From: Lathyrus oleraceus
Lineage: Eukaryota > Streptophyta > Magnoliopsida > Fabales > Fabaceae
NCBI RefSeq assembly: GCF_024323335.1
Contig: NC_066581.1
Span: 299,668,536 to 299,732,535 of the forward strand
Direction: 5' to 3'
Length of the DNA stretch: 64,000 nucleotides
The notes beneath the pieces were generated by a model. It did not search any database. It was not told the DNA's origin and worked only from the letters and a program-made list of their open reading frames with translations. Each line of letters begins with the position of its first letter. Within the stretch, counting starts at the first letter, position 1. Position numbers and translations under genes: made by a program. Below are positions 48,881-60,773 of the stretch, piece by piece.

Positions 48881-48900
48881 GGGGGGGGGGGGGGGGGGGG
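48881..48900 (-). repeat. 20-G homopolymer
   Basis: Twenty consecutive G on the plus strand (C on the element strand). The corresponding part of LTR D (about 59410-59470) has only short C-rich runs, so the tract expanded here or is a sequencing artefact. Confidence 0.85.
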
Positions 48901-50202
48901 AGATGAGAGAAACACAAATTGGTCATGAGAGGAATTTTATCAAATTAAAATCATTCATTCATTTTGGGAGATAAAATCTACATTTCATCAATCCCCTAAA
49001 TCCAATGATTTTAACTCATCAAAAGTCAAATCAACCTTGACCAAGGCCCAAACACAGTCAAAAATCACAAATCAATAAAAATGTCTCAACATAATTTCTA
49101 TACAATTAATCAAATTAAAAATGCATTTAAATTAAATTTAGTTTGGTCAAAACCTAAAACCTCTTCAAAACACCAAATAAATGGCCAAGAGATTTATCCT
49201 AGGTCAAACGAGGTCAAAGGACCTTAGACAAAAAATTTATCATTTTTGAAAAGTCAGAAGTATTTTTAAACAATTAAAAATATGCACAAAAATAATTACT
49301 TCATGAAAAATATCAAAATTAATCCAAAAAATAATTTTAATTCAGAAAATGAAAGAGGAAAATATTTAAAGATTTTTGGTGAAAGTCCCATATTTTTTGG
49401 ATTAAAAATGAAATTAATATGAATTAACTAAAATAAATGGATTAAATAAAAAATTAGAAAATATGAAAAATCAAGGCCCATAAGATCTCCCTCATTAATT
49501 GAGGTGACATATCTGATAGCCACGCGCGTGCTATCCATTGGACTTGAGCCAAAGCGCCACATCATGATAATCAAAAGCAGGGGTCCTAATTAAAACGTGG
49601 AACCAAGATCAGATGGTCTGGGCAATGCCAACACACCACTAGAGCCCTAGCTCCGGTCATCTTCTCCGATGATCACCATCGGTCTGGTCCAAGCTCAACT
49701 TTGATTGATGGGAAAATACACTAATTTGAAGGAAAAATTCTCAAGAGCATGAATTTGGCCTCAATTTTCTCCAATTCCAAGTATATAGAAAGATACAAGG
49801 ATTTTAATTTTGAGGATCATGAACTGAGTTGCTTCGATTTGGCCTCAAAGCAACTCAATCTTCTTTCCTACACTGATAGGACTTCAGACAACCAAAAATC
49901 ACAAAGAATGATGAAGAATTGAGAGAGAATCGAAGAGATGAAGTTTCTGAAAAATCACCTTCGAGTTGATCCAATTTCACTTGATCTTGATCTGGATTTG
50001 CTTGCTTTCTCTTCGTCTTGCTTGCAGAAACCAATTGAGATGAAAAGGGAAGTGAATTTCTGGAGTTTGAGCTTCCCAAAAGAATATGAAGTTCAAGCTC
50101 GATTTCAAGAGAAACCTTCATAAATTCTATGGTAGTGAGGGTTTGGATCAGTCTTGCAAAGCTTGGGCAGGGTGTTGATGTTGATTCTGAAGCCTTGAGC
50201 TT

Positions 50203-50211
50203 GTTTAAATA
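50203..50211 (-). promoter_or_regulatory. Possible TATA box of the A 5' LTR
   Basis: Element strand GCCTATTTAAACAAG, followed about 50 nt later by CAAGCTTTGC. LTR D has CCTATAAGTA at the matching place. Confidence 0.4.
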
Positions 50212-51721
50212 GGCAATGAATTTGATTTTTGCACCACTTGAAATTTAGCCAAATTTAGAAACCTCCTTGTATGGGTGCATGGACAATGATTTAGGACTAA
50301 GGACTGATATAATCCAACTCCATTTCATGTGCAAAGTGTATTGAAATCATCATGTGAAAGCATGCAAAGAAGAATGATAATTTGAATCCAAATCTTGCCA
50401 AAACACTTCCCATAATGGATCCATGCGCAAGTCCCTCAATTTTGATCCAAATGAGATGATCTTGGAATTTTTGGAAAGGTTAGATCAAAAGGAGCAACTT
50501 TCATGCTGAAAAGTTTTCCATTTGAAGCTTGGATCATGATGAACTTTGAGGTGGAAGTTTGGGAAATCAAACATATTTGAAAATTTTCTAAGTCCCAAGT
50601 TAAATGTTCACTTCTTCCACCTTGAATAACTTTTTCTATGGACTTCAAATGAGAAAGGTTTCTTCATAAAAGTTGTATCTCTATCAAACATATTCAATTT
50701 GGTCACAAATTTGACCTTATTTGGATTTGGCATGAAGGAGTTATGCATTTTAGAAGTTGGGGAAAATCACTTGTTCAATGGCATTGATCCAAAGTGACCT
50801 ATAATGTTTCCTCTTTGCACATGCATTTTCAAGTTGAATTTTAACTTCCTCCAAACATAAAAGTTGAAGTAGACATCTTGAATTTGATCATGGAATTTTA
50901 ATGGCTTTCATCTCATAAAAATTGAGCAAGTTATGGTCTTGGGAAGTTGAACTCCAAACTAGGGTTCAGACAAAATGACCTATAATCGTTCACCAAAAAC
51001 AATGACTTTACAAGAAAAACTAGCTCTTGACCTCAATATGAAATTTGTTTGGAATGTCTTTTTGAGAAGCGTTTCTCTTGAAATAATTTTCATATGACAA
51101 AAACTTTAGGAGATAGGGTCTAGGGAACCTCAGTTTTGACTAGTTGACTTTCCTTGGTCAACCACCATGAACCAACTTTCTAACTTGACATTCTCTTTGT
51201 ACTCATGGAGGATCATATATGTTCAGGATGATATGATATAAATTATACCTTGAAATATTTGATCAATTGTTAAAGAAACATATTGAAGAACTTACACAAG
51301 ATACCCAGATGAATTAGGGTTTCCAAGGCACACAAACTCCAAATTCTTGATGATTTCTTGATCAAAATGACATGTGAAGATCATGGGGACCCATATATGA
51401 TGCTTAAATCCAATGTGAACCATTTCTTGATTTAACTCCTTGCTCTGAGGGTCTCAAACCCTAGATATAAGCTTGATAGAGCATGGGTGAGCACACACAC
51501 TACCTACAAAAGTAACAAACTATACATTGACATATTTTTGGTATTTTGGTTAGTAAATAATGAAAAACAAACTATGATACAATCAAAAGTGCTTGGTGAT
51601 CTCTCCCAATGCAAACCCAATGAAATAGGGGGGAGGGGGAGAATGCCAAGGTGTGATCCCAATGCTAATGCATATGATGAGATAGCATGAGGGATCTTAG
51701 TGTCAAAATTTGGGTCTTACA

Positions 51722-52400
51722 GTTCATTTTTTCTTTTAAACCTTTCAAAAGAGAGCATTTAGATTTGAGTTATCTTTGGTTGAGATATAGTTCTCCCATT
51801 CCATGATATATTGATTGTAAGTCTTTCCATTTATTAGGGGTTAGTGGCATACTTGTTGATTGAATCCAAGTTGGAGCCCTCCGTCTTAAATATTGTAAAG
51901 CCCTCATTATCGGTGGATGTTTGGTTGAGTATTCTCCCATTGATAACAAAAGATCTTTAAGCTTTTGTTAAAATCAATCCACCAATCTTTGAAATTTTTA
52001 CCACGAACTATGAGGTTTTGATCCCTCATTTTTGTGTTGGTACGTAGGCATAAGACCGAAGGTCTTGTTAAACACAAAAATATAATAAATGAATTATTTT
52101 CTCATCCTCACATTCAATATTCAGCAAACATCTTTTTCAACTAAAAACACTTGCACACAAAAAAGGCCCCCCTAGGAGTACCTAGGACACTCTGGGTGCT
52201 AATACCTTCCCTTTGTGTAACTAACCCCCTTACCTGTAATCTCTAACATTTTATTTGTTTTAATTTGAAAAATTATTATCTTTGGGTTTTGTTCGTACTT
52301 TTTCCCTTTTCCTCTGGAAACAATAAAAGCGCGGTGGAGACTCTGGTTTTATTGATATTGAGCTAACCAATAGCTCGATGTTCATCAATTTTCCATTACA
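51722..52400 (+). repeat. Element C 5' LTR, 3' part only
   Basis: Homologous to the end of LTR D: Module I at 52004-52050, AGTA hairpin CCTAGG-AGTA-CCTAGG at 52171-52186, GGAGACTCTGG at about 52335, and end CATTACA at 52400. Confidence 0.85.
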
Positions 52401-53272
52401 GAAATAAAGTTACGACTCTGCTGGGGAGTAATCCTTAATGGGTTTAGCCTAATCTTTTGTGTGTATATATTTATTTGTTTGTTGCTTGTATATATTGCTT
52501 GTGTGATACTCTGTGTCTGTTGTGCTTGGTGATCTCTGAGTGGTGAGATAAGTTCTAACCCTAAGTTGAGTGCAATTAAGATAAGAGGATGGTATAGTCA
52601 TGTTCAACTCGTGTGGAGTAGTCCTTAACGAGTTGGCTTGAGATCCATCTACTCAGTGGAGACCCCTTTGGAATTACTGATGTCACACGAGTAAGCCGTA
52701 GATAGGCAATACTTTTTCTGACCCGGGAGTCCGAGAAGCTGAGGACCGTAGAACATTTAACTTAACTTGGCCTATTTAGGAGGTAGTGTGGAGACTGTTC
52801 AAGTGTAGACTTAATAACAGTTGTTACGTGATACTACACTCAGACGAGTTTCTCTTGAGAATACTATGGGTTGATGAGTCAGTCATCCTAACCTATAGTA
52901 TCCGATAGATGGGATCACGACTCTGGGAACTTTTTAGAACATGACCTACAAGTTTTTTATCCTTAGTACACTCCATTGGAATGGTTCTTAACCTGACTCC
53001 ATGCTCGTGACTCACAACAAACCCTTTGATTCTTGGTTGATCTGATATATTATCGTCAATATCAATGGAACTTGGGTGTTGATAAGGTGAAAACCATAAT
53101 CCACCAAAATGGATGATTGATCTTGATTATAACTTAATCCATCCCTTGACCTTTATTTGTGTTTTCCTTGTGTGTGATTGTTGCATTCATGCATACATGC
53201 CCATCGTAATATTCATCACTGAAAATAAAATTTTCAAGGAACTAAGGTCATATTTGCAAATATTTTCAGACC
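52401..53272 (+). other. Element C PBS and leader
   Basis: A mutated PBS TTACGACTCTGCTGGGGA at 52410-52427, then a non-coding leader homologous to that of A and D, ending in TTTCAGACC before ORF1. Confidence 0.75.
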
Positions 53273-54601
53273 ATGGATTATGGATGAAGGAACACTAAGA
53301 AGTATAGTTTCATATGTCCCGACTTGAAAGAGCTAAAGAATCTATCATCCTTTATAGTTGATCCCTTGGATTTCAAGCAACGTCATGGGAAGCTTTTATC
53401 CATGATGTCTACTGAAGTTGTGGAAGGACTCTTGAGTGTCTTGGTCCAGTTCTATGATCCCCTTTATCGGTGCTTCACTTTTCCTGATTATCAGCTCATT
53501 CCCATGTTGGAAGAGTATGCCCATCTCTTGGGTATACCTGTATTTAACAAGGTGTCTTTTAGTGGATTAGAGGAGATTCCAAGATCCCAAGTCATAGCTG
53601 ATGCCCTTCATTTGAAGAAGTTTGAGATCGATGTTAATATGACAAAGAAAGGAGGGATTCGAGGGTTGGCTTATGAGTTTCTCATTGGTAGAGCTACTGC
53701 TTTTTCTCAAGTTGGTAGCATGGACGCTTTTGAAGCCATCTTTGTCTTGCTCATCTATGGTTTAACATTGTTCCCTAACATTGACAACTTTGTTGATGTT
53801 AATGCCATTAGAATCTTCTTGATTGGGAATCCTGTTCCAACTTTGTTGGGTGTCACGTATTTCTCTCTGCATTTAAGGAATTCTAAGGGTGGAGGAACCA
53901 TTGTGTGTTTCATTCCTCTTCTATACAAGTGGTTTATTTCGCACTTGCCGCAGACACCAGTCTTCTTGGAGAACAAGCAATATCTACGATGGTCTTAGAG
54001 ACTTATGTCTCTCACTAATGATGATATTGTTTGGTATGATTTTGCACTTGATGGCTTGGAAATTATTGACAGTTATGGTGAGTTCTATAATGTGCCTCTC
54101 ATTGGTACACAAGGAGGAATCAACTACAACCCCGCTTTGACTCATCGTCAGCTTGGGTTCCCCTTGAAGGATAAACCTAATAACATTCAGTTAGAAGGTC
54201 TGCTTTATCAAGAGGGTAAATATCCCCAAAATTTGAAGAGTAGAATGGTGAATGCTTGGAATAATGTTCATAGGAAGGGAAGAGTCGATCTTGGTCCACA
54301 CAATTGTGTAGCTTTTGAAGGTTACACTAGTTGGGTGAAGAAGAGAGCTTTGGAGCTTAAGATGTTGTACCCCTGCGAAAGACCTACATCTATGGTTGTG
54401 GTTGAGCCATCAACTCTCCCTAACCAAGATGTAGAGGAATTGGAAGATGCATTCTCCAAAATGAAGCAAGATAAGGACCCTTGGGAAGAACAATTCCATG
54501 CTTTGAACCGAAAGCAAGTGGAATTGCAGCTTGAATTTAAGGACAAAGATGCACTCATTGAGATTCTTGAGGAGCGTGCAGTGAAGAGACAGAGAGAGTG
54601 A
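53273..54601 (+). pseudogene. Element C ORF1 (DUF7745-like)
   Basis: The most complete ORF1 in the window. ATG at 53273, but codon 5 is TGA where A has CGA. From 53324 it is open: CPDLKELKNLSSFIVDPLDF, FTFPDYQLIPMLEEYAHLLG, VSFSGLEEIPRSQVIADALH, the hydrophobic FEAIFVLLIYGLTLFPNID, FVDVNAIRIFLIGNPVPTLL and GGGTIVCFIPLLYKWFISHL. One stop comes at 53998. Then LTNDDIVWYDFALDGLEI and a coiled-coil-like tail (VEELEDAFSKMKQDKDPWEE) lead to 54601, where a deletion joins the tail to protease sequence. The function of this family is not known; a role in the Ogre life cycle is assumed only from its conservation. Confidence 0.85.
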
Positions 54602-55631
54602 GTTCAATGTTGTGGAACAGCTGCTCCAAACACCATCCAAGATCTCTGTCTTGTCTTTGATGATAAACTCCGAGGCACACCGAGAGGCGTTGCAGAAGGT
54701 GCTTGAACAAGCACATGTGGAGCATGATGTCACGGTGGATCAGTTTGATCATATTGTCGCCAATATCACTTCTTGAAATAATTTTGAGTTTCTGTGGTGA
54801 AGAGATTCCCAAGGAAGGCATGAATCATAACTTGGCCCTCCATATATCCATGAATTGTCAAGAAGATGCTTTATCAAATGTTTTGGTAAACACTGGTTCA
54901 TCATTGAACATTCTACCAAAATCTACTTTGGCAATGTTGTCTTATCAGGGTGCACCTATGAGGTAGATCGGCGTGGTTGTGAAAGCGTTCGACGATTCTC
55001 ATAAAACTGTCATTGGGGAGGTGGACCTTCCAGTCAAGATTGGTCCGAGTGACTTCTAGATTAATTTTCAAGTAATGGACTTTCACCCGACCTACATCTG
55101 TTTACTGGGAAGGCCATGGATTCACGAGGTTGGTGTTGTCACGTCGACTCTGCATCAGAAGCTTAAATTTGTTAAGAATGGCAAGCTCGTTGTTGTGGGA
55201 GGAGAGAAAGTGTTGTTAGTAAGCCATCTCCCGTCTTTAACTTATGTTGAAGCTTACAAAGAGGTTGGAACTCAGTTCCAAGCTTTGTCTATAGCTAATG
55301 AAGTTCAGAAGACTGGGGCATCCATGTCTTCTCTGAAAGACGCAAGAGAAGTTGTTCAAGCTGGTGGCACTCAGAAGTTGGGTCGTGTCGTAGAAGTTAT
55401 TGAGAACAAGAACAAGTTTGGTCTAGGATTTTAGCAAGGGCCATTCAGAGGAAATGCCAAGGATATGCAACAAGTTTTCCACAATGGAGGGTTCACTCAC
55501 AAAGAAGAATAACACTTAGTTGCTATCATTGAAGATGAAGATGAAGGAGACAACGCCAACTTTGTGACACACAGACAGATTTGCAACAATTGAGTTGTTT
55601 TTGAGTTTCCTATTGTAGTCCACTGTTCAAA
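54602..55631 (+). pseudogene. Element C protease region
   Basis: Starts directly at the ORF1 junction with SEFNVVEQLLQTPSKIS, the sequence that in A precedes protease, so all of gag was lost. The active site reads NTGSSLNILPKS: the catalytic Asp codon is now Asn (a G-to-A change). YICLLGRPWIHEVGVV and VVVGGEKVLLVSHLPSLTYV follow. Stops occur near 54774, 54964, 55057, 55432, 55510 and 55590. It ends HCSK with TAA at the intron donor. Not functional. Confidence 0.85.
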
Positions 55632-55883
55632 GTAATATGTCTTATTGTTTAATAAAAATCCTTCTCCTATGCCTAAGGGAGAAGTGAAACATTGTTGTGC
55701 ATTTTCAAATTATCATCAATAGAATACAATTTGATTCATCCACATTTATGTTGTTTTTACTTTTTGCTTTTTCTGAAAATGGTAATCACAAAAAACATAA
55801 ATAAGCAATAATTTTTTCCATGCCTGCGTAACATTTGTTTGCAGCTCATATTTCTAAAATCAAAATATCAAATCATTATGCAG
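55632..55883 (+). other. Element C intron between pro and pol
   Basis: 252 nt. Donor TTCAAA|GTAATATG (TAA is the pro stop) and acceptor ATTATGCAG|GTTGTT. Joining AA with G TTG TTT gives the frame that continues into the acidic pol linker (FFKPNENNDPTPSPNF), a direct in-frame check of the splice model. Confidence 0.8.
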
Positions 55884-56578
55884 GTTGTTTTTTAAACCCA
55901 ATGAGAATAATGATCCTACTCCCTCTCCAAACTTTGATTTCCCTGTGTTTGAAGTCGAGGAAGAGAATGATGATGGAGACGTTCCTGATGAGTTATCCTG
56001 TTTGCTTGAGCACGAGGAAAGAACCATTCAGTCGTTTAAAGAGCAGATTGAACTAGTCAACTTGGGTTCTGAGGATGATATCAAGGAAGTCAAGATTAGG
56101 TTGCAGCTTCATCCAGATGTTAAGAATGGGTTGGTTGAGATTCTTTGAGAGTATTCTGATGTGTTTTCTTGGTCTTATCAAGATATGCCAGGTCTCGATA
56201 CCGATATTGTGGAGCATAGATTGCCATTAAAGCAAGAATGTCTGCCAGTCAAGCAAAAGTTGAGAAGAACTCATCCTGATATGACAATGAAGATCAAAGA
56301 AGAAGTGCAGAAGAAGATTGACGCTAGTTTCCTTGTTACCTCCGAATATCCGCAATAGGTGGCCAATATTGTGCTTGTTCCTAAGAAGGACGGAAAAGTC
56401 CACATGTGTGTTGATTACAGAGATTTGAATAAAGTCATTCCGAAAGATGATTTTCCTCTACCACACATTTATATGTTGGTAGACAATACAACTAAATTCA
56501 AATTCTTCTCTTTTATGGATGAATTTTCCGGTTATAATAAGATTAAATTGGAATCTGAAGATATGGAGAAGACCATAT
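55884..56578 (+). pseudogene. Element C pol: linker and N-terminal RT, cut by D
   Basis: Linker FPVFEVEEENDDGDVPDELS, then DMPGLDTDIVEHRLPLKQ, LRRTHPDMTMKIKEEVQKK, ANIVLVPKKDGKVHMCVDYR and FSFMDEFSGYNKIKLESEDM. Stops at about 56146 (TGA for CGA) and 56356 (TAG for TGG). It breaks inside DMEKT where LTR D starts; the bases before D are CATAT, the expected duplication. The catalytic YVDD part would lie beyond D, outside the window. Confidence 0.87.
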
Positions 56579-58092
56579 TGTAAGACCCCAATTTTGACCC
56601 TAAGACCCCTCATGTTATCTCATCATATGCATTGGCTTTGGGAACACACCTTGGCATCCTCCTTACCCCTCATTCATTGGGTTTGCATTGGGAGATATCT
56701 CCAAGCACATTTGATTGTATCATACTTTGTTTTTCTTTGTTTACTAACAAAAATACCAAAAATATGTCTATGTATAACTTTGTTTCTTTTGTAGGTAGTG
56801 TGTGCATTCACCAATGCCTTATCAAGCTCATATCTAGGGTTTGAGACCCTCAGTGCAAAAGATCAATCAAGGGATGGTTCACATTGGTTCTAGACATCAT
56901 ATATGGCTCCCTATGTTCTTCATTTATCATTTGGATCAAGAAATCATCAAGAGTTTGAAGCTTGTTTGCCTTGGAAACCCTAATTCATTTAGGTATCTTA
57001 TGTGACTTCCTCAACAAGTTTCTTCAACATTGGATCAAATATATCAAGGGATACTTCATTTCAAATCATCTTAAGCATATATCATCCTCCATGAGTCCTA
57101 AAGATCAAGATAAATTCAAGTTTGCAAGTTGGTTCAAAGAAGTTGACCAGAGAAAGTCAAGTCGTTAAAATTGGGGTTCCCTAGACCCTATCTCCTACAC
57201 CTTTTGTCATATGAAAATGATTAAAAGAGAAAAGTAACTCCTTATTACATTCAAAACAAATTTCATGTTAAGGTCAAAATCTATTTTTTCTTGGAAAGTC
57301 ATTTTTTATGGTGAAAGATTATAGGTCATTTTGTTTGTGCTCTAGTTAGGAGGTCAAATTCCAAGGACTATTACTTGCTCAATTTTTATGAGATGAAGGC
57401 CATCCAAGTTTCATGATAAATTTACAAACGTCCTCTCCAACATTGATTCTTTTAGAAACTTCAAATTAAACTTGCAAAGACATGTGCCAAGAGGAAACAT
57501 TATAGGTCATCTTGGGCCATTACCATTGAACAACAATTTCCATAACGTCTAAAATGTATAACTCCTTCATGCCAAATCCAAATTAGGTCCAATTTATGAA
57601 CAAATTTAAGAGGATTGAAATATCTACAACTTTGATGAAGGAACGTTTTCCATTTGAAGCACTTAGAAAAAGTTATTCAAGGTGGAAGTAGTGGATATTT
57701 GACTTGGTACTTAGAAAATTTTCAATTATATTTAATTTCCGAAACTTCCATCTCAAAATTCATCATGATCCAAGCTTCAAATGAAAAAGTGTTCAACATG
57801 AAAGTTGTTCCTCTTGATCCCACCATTCCAAAAAGTTAAATATTACTTCATTTGGACAAGGTTTGAATGACTTGCGCATGGCTACTCTTCATGGCTCCAT
57901 TTGGATGAATCTCATGATCACTTCTCAATTACAAATGCATGGCTTCATCTTAGGCTTTCAGTATCATTCATGATCATTTTTGGATATTTTGACATCATCT
58001 CATGGTCCTATCACACGCCCATGTAAGAATGCACACTTGAATTACTATTTTTGGCATTTAAATGGAAGTGTGTGAAAATCAATTGCCAAGCC

Positions 58093-58100
58093 TATAAGTA
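58093..58100 (+). promoter_or_regulatory. Possible TATA box of the D 5' LTR
   Basis: CCTATAAGTACATGCC followed by CGAAGCTTTGCTCC, matching the TATA-like site of LTR A in position. Confidence 0.4.
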
Positions 58101-60773
58101 CATGCCTTACTGCTCAGAATGAGGGACACCTTGCCGAAGCTTTGCTCCTGCAACCTTCCCACCTCCATTAAAGGATAATCTTGAATGTTTTCATTTGAAA
58201 ATCGAGTTTCAATTTCACTTCTATTTTGAAGTTGAAACTCCAAGAATCCAAGACATTTGAACTCTCATTTCACCTCCTGTAATCAAGTGGAAGTAAGCCC
58301 AAGCCAATTGAGATTCAGACCGAGTTTCATCAATGCGAACAGAAGGTTAAATTTGTCAAACTTTCTGTCTTTCATTCTATCTCAATTCTCCATCATTTCA
58401 ATTAATTTTTGGTTGGCTGAAGTCCTACTAATGTAGGCAACAAGATTGGGTTGCTTTGAGGTAAAATTGAAGACACTAAGTTCACACTCCTCAATTTTCA
58501 ATTCCACGTATCTTTCAATATAATGAGAATTCGAGAATATTGAAGGAAAATTTGGATTCCTGGCATTTTTCTCTTCAAATTATTTTATTCACTTTTTATT
58601 TTAGTGAAGGTTGATGGTGGACCAGTCCGGTGAGGTCCACCGGAGAAGATGACCGGAGCCCTAGCTCCGGTGGTGTGTTACCACCCTCCCATCCCTTTGA
58701 TCATGTTTAAACGTTTTAATCTGGACATTTGATTTCTTTGACCCTGTTTGCAGCGCATTGACTCAAGTTTATTGTGTTCCCCATGCGTGTGGCCATCAGA
58801 TATGCAATCTCAATTAATGAGGGAGATCTGATGGCCCCTGATTTTTCATAATTTCTGATTTTATTTTAAGTACTCTTATTTCATTTAATTCTTAATAAAT
58901 CCATTTTTAATCCAAAAAATATGGGACTTTCACCAAAAATCTTTAAATATTTGTCTCTTCCATATTCTAAATTAAAATTATTTTTTGGATTAATTTTGGT
59001 ATTTTTCATGAATTAAATGTTTTTATGCATATTTTTAATTGTTTAAAATTACTTCTGACTTTTTAAAAATGGTGAAATTTTTTGTCTAATGTCCTTTGAC
59101 TTTGTTTGACCTAGGATAAATCCCTTGGCCATTTATTTGGTGTTTTGAAGGGATTTTAGGTTTTTACCAAATTAAAATGTATTTTAATTCATTTTTAATG
59201 TGATTTTTAATTGATTAAATGTTTAAAAATTATGTTGAGCTATTTTGATGGTCTTGTGAAGTTTGACTTTCTGTTTGGGTCTTGGTCATGATTGATTTGA
59301 CTTTTGTTGGATCAAAACCATTGGATTTAGGGGATTGATGAAATGTACATTTCATCTCCCAAAATGAATGAATGGTTTTGATTTGATGAAATTTCTTTCA
59401 TGATCAATTTATGTTTCTATCTTCCCCTCCCTCTTCATCTTCATCCCTATTCTTTCCCACTCCCCCATTTGACCAATGAAATATTTAATGTCTAAAGGCT
59501 AATTGATTCATCAATGACCTTGTGTTAGAAGAATCAATACAGGTATGACTGAGATAGGTCCCTCCCTTTTTAGTGTGTGGTATGTTTTAGGAGTTTGGTT
59601 CCTTGTACCAAGTCTCTAACATGCATTAACACCTATATTTTTATTGCCCGACCTCAGATAGTTGTGGCTTCTACATAAGTCCAATTATGATTGCTTAACA
59701 TAGAGCTAAATTTGACCCTCAAAGGCATAGCATTCTAATAAGTAAGATTGTAAGTCTCCTATTCTTCATGGTATTGTGTGGAGACTTGATCTTTTTTCCT
59801 TTCATGAGAGCTAGTGGCATACTTGTTGAATTATCCAAGTTGGAGCCTTTCACATGGAAGATGTCTTGGTTTAAGGATTCATACTTGTGAATGAATGGTT
59901 GAGTGTTCTCCAAAGAATGACTTGTGATCGTATATATTTGTTTGTGTGTTTTGATTTTTTTTATGGTCTTAGTACCCTTAAACACCTAATAACAACAAAA
60001 AACCCTAAAAAAAATTTGGTGGACTTGATCTGAGCTTCTGGACTTAGAATTAGGAAATATTTCCAGTGCTAAAGGATTGGGCCAATGCCAACATCTGGGA
60101 CTGAACTATCTTTGAACTGTGCTTTCATCTGATGCAAGACCTGAGAATTTCTTGAATTCATCCACTACTTTGTCTTTGTGCTTAATTGTTATTTTGATCT
60201 TGTGTATGATGTTTTATTCTAAGTTGATCAAGGAATATTTCATCTGGTACATTGGAAGACAATGGAGACTGCTAGCTAATGGAATGCTTGCTCGGATGTG
60301 GCCATATTTATTTGATGCCTTGATCTTATGATGTCTGGATATTGTTTATAGCTTATTGATAATTTCTTGATTAAAGTCCAAAGGAAAATGGGTTTCTATA
60401 AGACATTCTTGTCTATTGGATTGTACCCCATTGGTCAGATCTTTACAACTCTTAACTTTTAATTTATGCTTTGGGTAGCCTCTTCATCTCCTCCCACTTC
60501 TTAAATTTAAAAATCTCTCTCTCTTTTCAAAAAGAGTTCTTTGTTTGTGATTTTAAATTTAGACATTGTTTAATGATTAGAAACTTTGGCCTTATGCCAT
60601 TGGATTTTCAAACTCTTTCTTAAATCAAATTTGTAAATAAACTTAACCATATTTACTTAAATTTCAAAAGACAAAAAGAACTAATAACTCCATTCAAATT
60701 TTTAGCCCTTTGTTCCTTTTCTTATTAAACTTTTATTAAAAGCAATTCACCAACTTATTTGAAATTTTTACCA

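Larger units (their letters stand above)
2339..51721 (-). mobile_element. Element A: Ogre-type Ty3/gypsy retrotransposon, split by B
   Basis: Minus-strand element. In its own direction: 5' LTR 51721 to 46983, PBS, leader, ORF1 (46101-45911, then 12184-10869 after the B insertion), gag, protease, intron, RT, RNase H, integrase (to 3701) and a 3' untranslated region (to 2339). Removing B and one duplication leaves about 15.7 kb. No 3' LTR is present, because H adjoins instead. ORF1 plus the pro-pol intron plus LTRs near 4.7 kb match the Ogre group as I know it. Many stops and a gag deletion make it inactive. Confidence 0.85.
46983..51721 (-). repeat. Element A 5' LTR
   Basis: 4739 bp. The element strand starts TGTAAGACCC (51721) and ends ACCACTACA (46983). 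It corresponds to LTR D on the opposite strand. Module I at 47338-47383, AGTA hairpin at 47194-47209, PBS-like CAGAGTCGCCACT at 47038-47050 flanked by CAATAAAA/TTTTATTG arms, and a TATA-like TATTTAAAC at 50203-50211. A 20-G homopolymer lies at 48881-48900. ORFs inside are not supported. Confidence 0.9.
51722..56578 (+). mobile_element. Element C: decayed Ogre-type element
   Basis: Plus strand. It has a truncated 5' LTR (51722-52400), PBS, leader, ORF1, protease, intron and the N-terminal part of RT, and is then cut by D at 56578. Left of 51722 begins A in opposite orientation; the bases after the junction (GTTCA) are the expected duplication if A inserted here. Most of gag is missing through an internal deletion. 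Many nonsense changes indicate an old copy. Confidence 0.85.

Noticed and set aside
60119..60331. 70-codon ORF in LTR D as a small gene
   Set aside because: LTR A has no matching open frame at the homologous place.
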